From Branchipolynoe longqiensis (Eukaryota; Annelida; Polychaeta; Phyllodocida; Polynoidae): a stretch of DNA of 64,000 nucleotides. The stretch spans positions 4,898,001 through 4,962,000 of the forward strand of contig CM059203.1 in assembly GCA_030323885.1 (NCBI GenBank). Direction: 5' to 3'. Shown piece by piece: positions 42,773 through 51,538 of the stretch (position 1 is its first letter; each line of letters begins with the position of its first letter). The notes below the pieces were generated by a model. The model searched no databases, had not been told where the DNA came from, and worked only from the letters and a program-made list of their open reading frames with translations. The position numbers were made by a program, and so were the translations under genes.

Positions 42773-43768
42773 ATGCCGGTAGACATATGTGCAACGTGTG
42801 GGGAGGAACACGAGCCTCCCCGGGGCGGTAAATGCAAGCGGACGAGGCTCAGCAAGCGATCGATAAAAGCGGGGGCCAGCTCGTCGGGCGAGGAGAATAC
42901 CGGGGATGCGGCCGAGGAATTGTCGGCCCCGGGTGTTTCGTCACAGCGCTCCGGCGAGGGGCCGCGACTCGTGGTAGAAGATTACGAGGAGGATGACGAG
43001 GAGAGGGAGCTGTGACGGTTGGTGGCGGCAAGGGCGCGCGAACGTCGCAAGAAGGAGCTACGGGCAGTCCTGGATGCAGGTTCTCCAGAGGAGGAGACGG
43101 TGACTCTGATTCGTGCAACGAAAAATAAATCATCCGGAAGGAAAAAGGCGGGTGCGACTAATGACCCGGACGACTCACCTACAGACAGTAGCTCGGATGA
43201 GGGCTCGGCATCTGACAGTGATTCCGGACGGAGGAGAAGGAGAAGGCGCAAGCGCAGTAAGTTTGCGTTGAACAAATACACAATGAATGAGAAGCGATTA
43301 AAAAAAATTAGTGTAATGGAGCTGGTATACACTGCCCTAATATGGGGCATGAAGCGCGGGAAACGGGTCGGTTTTGAATACGACGATCTCGTACGCTACA
43401 TCGGCCATGTTGCTTACATGTGTATGCATGCCTCTACGTCGACTTATACTGATCAGGCGTATCGGGGATATGACAAAGCTATCAGAGACAAGGTGAAAGA
43501 GAATGGGCTGAAGGCCTTCACGATGGGAGATCATGAATTGTCATTGCTATATTTTAATTTAGAAAACACTTGTAGCAGCAAGGACGCACATAGGCCTGCG
43601 CGATCGGGCTACACTGCTAAGAGCTATGACAACTCCCGAAAACTTTGCTATGCTTACAACTACAACAAAGATGGTTGTGGTGTACGCCGATGTGAATATG
43701 AACACAAGTGCCTCAGCTGTAAATCTGGTTCGCACCCGATTAATGAGTGCAAAAACAAGAAAAATTGA
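42773..43768 (+). pseudogene. Ngaro-type ORF1 (Gag-like, zinc fingers), one in-frame TGA
   Basis: From the ATG at 42773 the protein opens MPVDICATCGEEHEP with a CCHC-like knuckle (C-x2-C-x3-H-x7-C). An acidic linker and a basic run (GRRRRRRRKRSKF) follow, then an alpha-helical middle (MELVYTALIWGMKRGKR, YDKAIRDKVKENGLKAF). It ends with a CCCH finger (C-x9-C-x4-C-x3-H) and a CCHC knuckle (CLSCKSGSHPINEC). A TGA at 43013-43015 interrupts the same frame; the sibling element has no stop there, so I read it as decay. The terminal stop is another TGA (43766-43768), after which the same frame stays open into ORF2. Confidence 0.75.
43766..43768 (+). promoter_or_regulatory. In-frame UGA between ORF1 and ORF2 (possible readthrough stop)
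   Basis: Context AAA-AAT-TGA-CTT. Upstream ORF1 and downstream ORF2 share this frame, and ORF2 has no Met codon for about 59 codons. Element 2 has the same arrangement (TGA at 50463-50465, then CTG). UGA followed by CU is a known leaky context. Readthrough to a Gag-Pol-like fusion is inferred, not shown. Confidence 0.5.
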
Positions 43769-43789
43769 CTTGGTTGTGGTCTTGGACAG

Positions 43790-46060
43790 GTGGTCTCGGC
43801 AGAGACCGTTGACCTAGTTGTATTTGAATGTCGCGCCAAAAATGTGGGCTTTCAAAATGGCACCCATAGTGTGCCGCGCCTGGCCCCTGGTACCGTAGAT
43901 GTTACGGTGTCTAACACCGACTGTATATTACAAGTTTGTCCACCTTTCCTTGATGAATTGTCAAATATGTGTGTTGCAGATATTACAAATTGTTGTGGGT
44001 CACATATCATTGATGTTGCTCGTGGCGCTGATGATGACTTTTGTGTTGATGCTGTACTGAAAACTGACCCAATGCCTTCCGCCTTAGATGCGGTGGAAGT
44101 TGTGAACACAAGCAGTATTGATATAGATGTACTCAGTGCGGACAATGCCGCTGCTCTAGGTGGGCGGGGCAAACCAGAGGGCGAGGTAGAGGTGGGCTCT
44201 GCCGGGCCTCCATCATCAAACATTGATGACGCAACGGTCAACCTGGCGGGTCCAGCTTCGCGGGGCATGAACAATGGTAGTGCCAACTGGTGGAGGGTGA
44301 TCGGGCCAGATAAGGCAAACCCGCTGGAAGATGACCGGCACTGTACCTTGTGGGTTTGGGATGAGTATGGTGATAACTGTTCAAAGAAATGTATTGACGT
44401 TTTCGCTAGCTGTTTGCAAGGCACCTGTGAATGTAAGCATGAAATTGGTGGTGCCTGCGCACAGTTAAAGCCATGTCGAATCTATGCTGAGGCGATGTGC
44501 CGAGGCGACACGGATCCCAACTGGGAGTACATCCTCAGGGGTTCATGTTTTGGTTACCGGGTAATCGACCCGGATTGTGTTAGTTCTTACTTTCAAGGTA
44601 ACTACTCATCTATAACAAATAATACTACTGGTGAGTTGATGAGCGATAGGCTCCAGCTCGAGATATCTGCAGGACTGGTGTCCAGAGTAGATGAGCCATG
44701 TTTGTGTGTTCACCCGATGGGAGCCGTGCCAAAGGGGCACGATGATTTTAGGGCGATCGTGGATTGCTCTAGCCCAACTGGTTTCTGTGTAAACGACCAC
44801 ACCAGGTCCTGCAGAGCGAATTTCAGCTATAATTCTGTCGAGAATGTCACACAGTTGCTGCAGCGGGGGGACTATATGTCAACGATAGATATATCCAATG
44901 CCTATAGGGCAGTCAATATTCACCCAGTCAGCAGGGAACGCCAGGGCTTGAGCTGGGACTTTGGTGAGGGTCTGGTAAACCTCCGAGACAATCGCTTATG
45001 CATGGGGCTCAGCAGTAGCCCTTTCGTATTCTCAAAGATCAGTGACTGCATTGTCCGCTGCATGGTCCGGGAGGGTTATGAAGAATGTGTAAATTACCTA
45101 GACGACTTTTGTGTCGTCAGTCGTACTATACAAGGCTGTATTGAGGCGCAGCGGGCCCTGGTAGCTATCCTGAGACGGATGGGGTTTTATGTAAGTTTCC
45201 GGAAACTAACACCCCCTGCTCAAATAACCAGGTTCCTGGGGATAGATATAGACTCTTTAGCTATGGAGTTGCGTCTCCCTGAGGACAAGTTGGCTAAGTT
45301 AGTATCGCAACTAAACTGGTTTCTGCAGAAAAGGAAGGCGACGAGCCTGGAGTTGGAAGGCCCCGGGGGGGTCCTAGCACACTGCTGTAAAGTGGTGCAT
45401 GGTGGTAGGACCTTTTCGAGGAGAGTCTACGACTTGATAGCCTCTGCTAAGAAAGCCACCCATAAGGTCAGACTAAATGAGGACTTCAGGTTGGACCTGA
45501 AATGTCTAGAATTTGCATCCACTTTCAACGGAAAAGCGAGTATCATCCCCTCGGCAGACCCGGTAATCTCGGTGTACAGCGATTCCTCCAAATTCGGGTT
45601 TGGAGCGCTGCATGGCGAGGACTGGGTGGCTGGCGCCTTTGATTTAGAGGCGGCAAATGAGCTAAGAGAATGGTTGGGCCATCATTTTGTCTGCGCGGAT
45701 GATGTGGGGTGTAGGTCAGACAACATAAATGTGTTGGAAATGTGGCCCGTGTTGGTGGGCGTGAGGCGCTGGGGGGAGACATGGAGGAATCGGACTGTGG
45801 TTTTTGTCACCAACAATACGCAGGTGATGGCCGCCTTAAACTCAGGCCGGAGTAAAAACAAAATTACGATGACCTGGTTGCGCCTGATATTTTGGGCCTC
45901 TATTACTTTTAATTTTGATGTACAATCAGTTTATGTGAACACCAAGTATAATGTGATATGTGACCGCCTAAGTTGTCTGGATAAGTTTCAGAGTATCGCA
46001 CGCATCAGAGATGCCGATCAAGTTGATGCAATGTGTTGTCACAAATTATTCAGTTGTTAA
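43790..46060 (+). CDS. Ngaro-type ORF2: reverse transcriptase and RNase H
   Basis: 756 codons counted from 43790; the frame actually opens right after the ORF1 stop. An N-terminal region of about 210 residues has no known domain, followed by a Cys-rich segment (CIDVFASCLQGTCECKH) and GDTDPNWEYILRG. RT has D367 (STIDISNAYRAV) and the YLDD box (D438, D439). RNase H has D598 (VYSDSSKFGFGAL) and E650 (NVLEMW). The third acid is Asn (N675, FVTNNTQV) where element 2 keeps Asp, so RNase H is probably impaired; the last acid is retained in NVICDRLS. ORF3 overlaps the 3' end by 50 bases in another frame. The product would copy element RNA into cDNA. Confidence 0.85.
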   Translation: MVSAETVDLVVFECRAKNVGFQNGTHSVPRLAPGTVDVTVSNTDCILQVCPPFLDELSNMCVADITNCCGSHIIDVARGADDDFCVDAVLKTDPMPSALDAVEVVNTSSIDIDVLSADNAAALGGRGKPEGEVEVGSAGPPSSNIDDATVNLAGPASRGMNNGSANWWRVIGPDKANPLEDDRHCTLWVWDEYGDNCSKKCIDVFASCLQGTCECKHEIGGACAQLKPCRIYAEAMCRGDTDPNWEYILRGSCFGYRVIDPDCVSSYFQGNYSSITNNTTGELMSDRLQLEISAGLVSRVDEPCLCVHPMGAVPKGHDDFRAIVDCSSPTGFCVNDHTRSCRANFSYNSVENVTQLLQRGDYMSTIDISNAYRAVNIHPVSRERQGLSWDFGEGLVNLRDNRLCMGLSSSPFVFSKISDCIVRCMVREGYEECVNYLDDFCVVSRTIQGCIEAQRALVAILRRMGFYVSFRKLTPPAQITRFLGIDIDSLAMELRLPEDKLAKLVSQLNWFLQKRKATSLELEGPGGVLAHCCKVVHGGRTFSRRVYDLIASAKKATHKVRLNEDFRLDLKCLEFASTFNGKASIIPSADPVISVYSDSSKFGFGALHGEDWVAGAFDLEAANELREWLGHHFVCADDVGCRSDNINVLEMWPVLVGVRRWGETWRNRTVVFVTNNTQVMAALNSGRSKNKITMTWLRLIFWASITFNFDVQSVYVNTKYNVICDRLSCLDKFQSIARIRDADQVDAMCCHKLFSC

Positions 46061-47030
46061 AAATCTTGCTTCAGATTGGAAAAAACTCCTGGAGGAGCGT
46101 CGTAACTACGACAGAAATCACTACGCCAGTTCGACTCTTGCGGTTCGGTTTGTACAGGTGAATTCCTATATCGCCTTCTGCGAAGTGTTCGCAGGCCAAT
46201 TAGCCCCTTACCCCTGTGATTCCGACCAGGTATGTCTATATATGTCATATCTAGCGCGTAGGCTATGCTATTCGTCCATTAGGAATTACCTCAGCGGCCT
46301 GAACAATCATCTGAAAGATTTAGGTTGTCCACCGATAAACTATTCTGATCACTATATAAAGAAATGTTTGGCGGGCATCCGTAGGTTAAAAGGTGATGAG
46401 GTGAAGCAAGCAGCACCAATCTTGCCATATGAGTTACTAAAATTGTTTGCGGTTTTGTTCCCTACCAGGGACCATACAGCGGTTAGGGCAGCCATGTTGC
46501 TCTCTTTCAGAGCTCTACTACGCAAAGCACATGTCACTTATTCAGATGCTGCCCTTCTCCGTCAAGATCTGGAGTTCTACCCATGGGGGATGCTTGTGTC
46601 TGTGCGGAAATCTAAGACGAATCAGTTCAGAGAACGGGTCCATAAAATCCTGGTTGCTAGAGTTGCGAACAGAGAATTGTGCGCGGTTTTTTGGGTTAAG
46701 AGACATTTGCAACAGTGCCCAGCCCCGCGGGATGCGCAGGTATTTAGGATACCTAGAGCAGGACACTCCGTCCCACTGACATATGCTTACTATACCGCAG
46801 TATTGAAGGCGGCATGTTCCGCGGCTGGTCTACCTCAGTCTGAATTCTCGTCTCATAGTCTCAGGCGGGGTGGGGCGACCTTCCTCTGCCTATCGGGGGC
46901 TTCGGAGGAGGAGATCAAGGAGAGAGGCGATTGGCGATCGGATTGTGTCCGTCAATACCTAAAGGCGTCGCTGGTGGAGCGCCTGACTCTCGACATGCGA
47001 GTGGCCGTGATCCTGGGTATGCTAAACTGA
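46011..47030 (+). CDS. Ngaro-type ORF3: tyrosine recombinase
   Basis: 339 codons from an ATG inside ORF2. The N-terminal core-binding half includes VRFVQVNSYIAFCEVF and SSIRNYLSGLNNHLKDLG. The catalytic half has R171 in SFRALLRKAHVT (R167 is the alternative), K200 in VRKSKTNQ, H282 and R285 in SSHSLRRGG, W308 in RGDWRS and nucleophile Y316 in VRQYL. All residues of the R-K-H-R-H/W-Y signature are present and the frame is intact. It would integrate circular double-stranded cDNA without target duplication, the alternative to a DDE integrase. The 50-base overlap with ORF2 suggests translation by reinitiation or frameshifting. Confidence 0.9.
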   Translation: MPIKLMQCVVTNYSVVKNLASDWKKLLEERRNYDRNHYASSTLAVRFVQVNSYIAFCEVFAGQLAPYPCDSDQVCLYMSYLARRLCYSSIRNYLSGLNNHLKDLGCPPINYSDHYIKKCLAGIRRLKGDEVKQAAPILPYELLKLFAVLFPTRDHTAVRAAMLLSFRALLRKAHVTYSDAALLRQDLEFYPWGMLVSVRKSKTNQFRERVHKILVARVANRELCAVFWVKRHLQQCPAPRDAQVFRIPRAGHSVPLTYAYYTAVLKAACSAAGLPQSEFSSHSLRRGGATFLCLSGASEEEIKERGDWRSDCVRQYLKASLVERLTLDMRVAVILGMLN

Positions 47031-47074
47031 CTTCCCCAGCCTCCGGCTTAGCTCCTCTGGTTGGGGCTGATTTG

Positions 47075-47145
47075 GGTCTTTTGTGGCCAGCCAGAGTACC
47101 TACTCAATCCATTCATGTATCCTGTTATGTGTAATGAATAATAAT
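47075..47145 (+). repeat. Split direct repeat B1, element 1
   Basis: 71 bases, GGTCTTTTGTGGCCAGCC to GAATAATAAT, identical to B2 at 47510-47580 as far as I can read. It ends within AT of the A2 start. Confidence 0.85.
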
Positions 47146-47411
47146 GTGTGGTATAAAACCTTATACAAATATTATTGTAATGGAACCTTCCTTTCTGTGT
47201 CTGGTGGGGGGGGGGGATTCAAACCTCCTACCCCCACGCTCACGGGGAGGCCGGTGGCAAGTCTAGCCTCCCCCATCAGGCGTTCCGTCCCTCCAGCTCC
47301 TGCTGGGGGGGCGGGGGCAAGTCTACTCACTAAGGAGGCAGGCGCATGCGCGGCCGCCCTCCCCCAACGGCAAGTCCTGTGTTCTGCCCATTTGAATCCG
47401 ATTTCTAGCTT
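47144..47411 (+). repeat. Split direct repeat A2, element 1
   Basis: Second copy of A1, 268 bases, starting ATGTGTGGTATAAAACC. Differences from A1 include shorter or longer G runs and a CGGCAAG for CGGGAAG change. Read with B1 it reproduces the end-to-end junction expected in a circle. Confidence 0.85.
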
Positions 47412-47509
47412 TAGGTTTAGTTTTAGGTTTCTTTTTTATTACAAGTGTCTTATGTTCTATTCTTGCTATGCTGTTATGTTCTTTATGCTATGATGTTTAA
47501 TAAACGGTA

Positions 47510-47580
47510 GGTCTTTTGTGGCCAGCCAGAGTACCTACTCAATCCATTCATGTATCCTGTTATGTGTAATGAATAATAAT
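47510..47580 (+). repeat. Split direct repeat B2, element 1 (right end)
   Basis: Second copy of B1, forming the right end of the element. A poly(A) signal (TTTAATAAACGG, 47497-47507) lies just before it in the 98-base A2-B2 spacer. Confidence 0.85.
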
Positions 47581-47908
47581 ATGAATATAAAGGGGTGGAG
47601 CATCTTGTGATATTTATTTCTCTTTTAATATGCATGCTATTTATTATTTATTTATTTATTCATACACCGGTTCAGCCGATTTTCGGCGTTCCGGGACCCC
47701 TTTTTGTGCGACACCACTCCGGCCACGTGCCTGTACATACAGTTGGCTTCACATGAGCCTAGATTTCAAGCTTTGTAGTAGGTAGGGCGGTATATTGCTC
47801 GGCCAGAGCCTCGAGAAGCACATGGCACATGCTAATACACTGGGTCAATAAATCGGAGGCTTCCACCACTCCTCGCTTTGTCTCTTTTCTCCTACGAGGG
47901 CGTAGCCA

Positions 47909-47945
<37 letters not shown>
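47581..47945 (+). mobile_element. Candidate solo terminal repeat, related to 38430-38725
   Basis: ATATAAAGGGGTGGAGC near the start, CAATAAATCGG (47846-47856) near the end, then CTTTGTCTCTTTTCTCCTACG and (TA)n. The same promoter and 3' signals in the same order as 38430-38725 suggest two copies of one terminal repeat. Confidence 0.4.
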
Positions 47946-47949
<4 letters not shown>

Positions 47950-47952
<3 letters not shown>

Positions 47953-48358
47953 TCTACTCTGTCTATAACGACACCCATGGGACTGAAGCAAGATGCCATT
48001 GTAGAGAGAGATCTGTTATAGGCAGAGACTGACTGACGGAATGGGTTGAAACCAATGTTTTTCTTTTATACTTGACTGACTAGGATGGTCCTTACATGAG
48101 GTTCTGTATACATAATGTATTTAAATAAAATGGAACAAAGACAAATTTCAATAGAATTTGTATATGGCTTGTCATTATTGACAGAGAATATTGATCAAAT
48201 AGGTGAGAAAACAGCTCATTGTCCGCATAAGACAGTTGTCCGTTAGACACAGAGGCAATGCTATTAAATTAAAGGGTTGATGGGACGGGACCCACACTTT
48301 TTGCCATTATTGACAGAGATTCGTTGTTGACAGAGGCTGTTATTGGCAGAGTAGACTG
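47950..48358. mobile_element. TA-flanked MITE M8
   Basis: TIRs CAGTCTACTCTGTCTATAAC and (reversed) CAGTCTACTCTGCCAATAAC with TA on both sides (47948-47949, 48359-48360), each next to a (TA)n run. The interior repeats GACAGAG and TAGACAG words. 409 bp, no ORF; pogo-like by its CAGT start and TA target. Confidence 0.8.
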
Positions 48359-48360
48359 TA

Positions 48361-49123
48361 TATATATATATATATATATATGTGAAGTGGGCGAGACTAC
48401 TCGACCGGTGGAAATGCGGGCTGGGCTGATTAGCTGGCATTCTGAAATGTGGGCTACTCACCAGGCTCGCATTTGCCACCATTTGCAGGGCTGGGTTCCC
48501 TGCTGTAAAGCGTTGCTAGGATATGACAATTGTGACTTTCCTAGCAATGGTGGGAGGTCAAGCGCTCGGGCTCAGACCCATCAGATGTGTTTCTGCACGC
48601 GCTGATGTTTTAGACGAGATTTAGGCTTTTATTGTCGAAATTCCAAACTTATTTACCTTAACAAATACGGCAGGGGATATACTGATTGTACTTAGTCGTT
48701 ATTCAGTGAAATTCATCTTTGAAAGAACTCTACATTGTTAGTTAGGGTTAGAATAAAGCTATGAGCTCTTCAGAAGTAATTGGAACATTCCTTGCATTCT
48801 TTACTATTCTGCAGTCTTATATTATTAACCGCTATGGTCAACCTGATATTGGTATTCGATTGTTCTATAAACGTATTTAATTAAGGGCCTTCCACCCCAT
48901 GGACTGTATGGGTAGTCAAACTTCCCACCTCCGGGGATATAGTAGCCACCTTACTAGCCCGGGTCAAGTTAGCGTGAAGGCGGTCAACCAGCGGTGGGAC
49001 GAGAGGCGACAGCGGCCCAGTGGCAGGCCCGGAAATTCACATGGAAACAATTATATATTAACACATAGGCTCGCCTTAAGCGGGGGTGGAATAGCCGAAG
49101 GGTTAAATATATATATATATATA
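48361..49123. other. Unassigned DNA between MITE M8 and element 2
   Basis: Contains (TA)n at both ends, a small imperfect inverted repeat around TTGCTAGGATATGAC and CTTTCCTAGCAATGG (48512-48550), and a GC-rich piece (48890-49080) that I cannot assign. Confidence 0.5.
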
Positions 49124-49356
49124 TATGTGCTCTATAATCTATTATGGGAATTTAAACAAGGACACTACCCCCTAGCAGTTCTCTCCCTTACTTACTCTAT
49201 ACCCTAATGTCACTAAGCTATTACTACCATAGGACTAGGTTAGTTCCTTCATTCTCCACTGCACTGCCACCTGTGAGCAGCTCATGACCGCATGATACCA
49301 GCTGCGCCTGGTCACTACCACTACCGCTCCCTCTCAGCAGGACGGATTTTAAGTTT
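49124..49356 (+). repeat. Split direct repeat A1, element 2
   Basis: Starts TATGTGCTCTATAATC and runs to GGATTTTAAGTTT. Matches A2 (54096-54327) with few changes. TCTATAATCTATTATGGG may supply promoter function. Confidence 0.85.
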
Positions 49357-49442
49357 GCCAGACTACCACTACCGCTCCCTCCCTGTAATGCCGGAACTAA
49401 GTCTGTAATGTCCTGATGTCCTGATAGTCCTAATAGTCTGTA

Positions 49443-50465
49443 ATGTCAGAGAGTCTCTGTGTCCCGTGTGGGAAAATTCATCCCGGACAGAGGTGTATTC
49501 CAGACGTAATACGGGAGGACGCTGCGGGGGAGCAGATCAGGGTCACACGAAAATTCTCAGCGATCAACATGGCGTCTGGTGGATCGGGATCGGAGGACCG
49601 GGCGATGGAGGCAATCACTAAGGACGTCCAAGATATCGAGATCGACCAGGATGAAAAACTGATGCGGGAGGAAATAAGGAAGCTGGAGAGGGAGAAGAGG
49701 ATGTCCGACCTCACCAAGCGACGGGACGCGCTCATACGGGAGCGGGACGGCCGGGAGGCGCCCGGTCCCCCCTCACCGGCGGGGGCCGGACCAGCCCCCG
49801 CCAACAAGACCCCGGCGACGGCAGTATCGCCGGCTATGGATAACGGACACTCATCGTACGGGGAGGTCTCACGGAGGAGCCGGCACCGGAGGAGGCGCTC
49901 TCGGTCATGCAGCACGTCCGGATCCAGGAGCCGTACCAGGAGCAACTCAAGGAGGAGAAAAAGTAAGTGGTCGCTAAAACACTTCACTGAGGAGAAGAAG
50001 GAGGTGAAAAAACTGTCGGTGTCCGAACTATATGAGGCGTCGGGCCGCTGGTTTGCCGGTCTGGATGGTGTAACTATTGCAGATGCCAAGGCCCTATTCG
50101 GGCACCTCTCTTTCATAGCATCTAAGGCCAAGCATGAGATTTTTAAGGACACGGCACACGTCCGTTATGACACGGCAGTCAGGAAAGTGGCTGAGAGTGA
50201 TGGGTTCGCCGCCTTTACCGGTGGAAACACGGCGGCCAGTTTGCTCCACTATGGCCATGAGTCTATGAAACCCAGAGCAAAGAGCCAGGTAGGTGCCGCA
50301 ACAACAAAAACGGGACGTGTATTTGAGCGGGAGGGCAAAAGGGCGTGCTTCAGATGGAACAGAGAGGGGGGTTGCAATACCGGCGAGGAGAAATGCGGTT
50401 TTGGCCATTGGTGTAGTCGGTGTGGAAGCAGGAGCCATGCCAGGATAAAATGTACCAAGGACTGA
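49443..50465 (+). CDS. Ngaro-type ORF1 (Gag-like) of element 2
   Basis: 340 codons. The first in-frame ATG region reads MSESLCVPCGKIHPGQRC, an N-terminal CCHC knuckle (C-x2-C-x3-H-x4-C). Next come a charged coiled-coil-like helix (MREEIRKLEREKRMSDL), a Pro/Ala linker, and an Arg/Ser-rich segment resembling SR-protein RS domains (RRSRHRRRRSRSCSTSG). A helical middle matches element 1 (ELYEASGRWFAGLDGV, TAVRKVAESDGFAAF). It ends with a CCCH finger (C-x8-C-x6-C-x3-H) and a CCHC knuckle (CSRCGSRSHARIKC). It presumably binds element RNA. The stop is a TGA with the downstream frame open. Confidence 0.8.
   Translation: MSESLCVPCGKIHPGQRCIPDVIREDAAGEQIRVTRKFSAINMASGGSGSEDRAMEAITKDVQDIEIDQDEKLMREEIRKLEREKRMSDLTKRRDALIRERDGREAPGPPSPAGAGPAPANKTPATAVSPAMDNGHSSYGEVSRRSRHRRRRSRSCSTSGSRSRTRSNSRRRKSKWSLKHFTEEKKEVKKLSVSELYEASGRWFAGLDGVTIADAKALFGHLSFIASKAKHEIFKDTAHVRYDTAVRKVAESDGFAAFTGGNTAASLLHYGHESMKPRAKSQVGAATTKTGRVFEREGKRACFRWNREGGCNTGEEKCGFGHWCSRCGSRSHARIKCTKD
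50463..50465 (+). promoter_or_regulatory. In-frame UGA between ORF1 and ORF2 region, element 2
   Basis: Context AAG-GAC-TGA-CTG. The same frame remains open to 51218. Position directly after the last zinc knuckle, stop identity and following CT are as in element 1, although the proteins have diverged. Confidence 0.5.
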
Positions 50466-51218
50466 CTGGACCCTGGGCAGGGCTACACCGGGCAGCCCGT
50501 GCAACATGCGGCCCGGGGGAAGTGCGGGGTTAGGGACGCTACCGCTGACCTGCATCCCAACCTTTTGGCGCGAACGCGCGCCACGGAGACGCGTGGGCCG
50601 GAGGCCTGCGCTACCCACGGGAGGTGCGGGGCCGGCGAGTGGGACGCTACCGCTGACCTGCATCCAGCAGTTTGGGCGCGAACATGCGCCGCTGACACGA
50701 GTAGACCGGAGGTCTGCCCCGACTGGGGAGGAGGCGGCATCGCTGGTAGCGATGGAGCCCACCCGGCCACCTACGGCGAAGACCGGAAGGATACCAGTGA
50801 AATACACACAAAATTACACGGCGTGCACACAGGAATGCAGGAAAGGGTGCATGCAGAGATGCAAAAAATCTTTCCCATTGCCGATGGTGAGACCCGGCCG
50901 GTGGCCAGCTGCGCGGACCCGGGTGTGGGCACCGGCCCGCGTGTAAACAACGGCACGTGGGATGGGAGCCCTGGGGGGGCGTGGCCGGTGGCGGCCCCTG
51001 GGCATGCCGGTGAGACCCGGCCAGTGGCCAGCGGCGCGGACCCGGGTGTAGGCACCGGCCCGCGTGTAAACAATGACACGTGGGATGGGAGCCCGGGAGG
51101 GCGTGGCCGGTGGCCGCCCCGGGGCATCCCCCGGCGGAAAAACTATGGGCTCGACCGGCCATCGCCAGCGATACAGGCGGGGGCCCCAGACGATGGGTAC
51201 AGCGACCGGATGGACTGA
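50466..51218 (+). pseudogene. ORF2 N-terminal linker of element 2, with in-frame tandem repeats
   Basis: Open in the ORF1 frame after the UGA. It contains two tandem repeats whose unit lengths are multiples of three: 108 bp (50535-50642 and from 50643) encoding DATADLHP-type units, and 123 bp (50886-51008, 51009-51130) encoding GETRPVAS, DPGVGTGPRVNN, TWDGSPGG. No domain is known. The frame ends at a TGA (51216-51218), while conserved ORF2 sequence continues in another frame (51080-51538), so a frameshift lies between 51080 and 51218. Confidence 0.55.
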
Positions 51219-51538
51219 GACCTGAATGGCTCCGGGTGGAGGATGGAGACCACGCAGACGAGCGGGTGTTCTCGGTCGAAGTGTCGGAACCGGGCGGGGA
51301 CCACGCTATGGACTTTGGTGTCTGGGACAGGTGCATAGGAGGCGTATGTGGCTGCATACACAAAATTGAGGGGGTGATCTCCCAGATGAAGCCATGCAGG
51401 GTGTTCACAGAACTCTTCCTACGAGGAGACACCGACCCTGACGCCGAAAACATACTGAAAGGGGTTTGTTTTGGTTTTATGGTCATAAACCACGATTGCA
51501 CGGCGGCCTATGACTGTCCACACGGCAGGGGGGGGTGA
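51080..51538 (+). pseudogene. ORF2 segment upstream of RT, element 2, out of frame
   Basis: Matches element 1 ORF2 over CIGGVCGCIHKIEG, QMKPCRVF, RGDTDPDAENILKGVCFG. It runs into a TGA right after a run of eight G (51528-51535); the RT frame starts at the same G run in the neighbouring frame. A one-base length change in this homopolymer accounts for the break and could be a mutation or sequencing error. Confidence 0.7.

Larger units (their letters stand above)
42475..47580 (+). mobile_element. Ngaro-type YR retrotransposon, element 1 (5.1 kb)
   Basis: Layout: A1 (42475-42741), ORF1, ORF2 (RT and RNase H), ORF3 (tyrosine recombinase), B1 (47075-47145), A2 (47144-47411), B2 (47510-47580). A1 and A2 are nearly identical, as are B1 and B2, so the element has the split direct repeats diagnostic of Ngaro/PAT-type circular integration. 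B1 directly abuts A2, as predicted if that junction copies the joined ends of a circle. Flanks are AT-rich; there is no target duplication, as expected for YR integration. A TGA in ORF1 and an RNase H active-site change suggest the copy is non-autonomous. Confidence 0.85.

Noticed and set aside
43013..43015. TGA inside ORF1 of element 1 as a second readthrough stop
   Set aside because: Element 2 has no stop at the aligned position, so a private nonsense mutation is more likely.
46011..47030. Crypton-type DNA transposon carrying only a tyrosine recombinase
   Set aside because: The recombinase overlaps an RT-RNase H ORF and is framed by split direct repeats, so it belongs to a retrotransposon.
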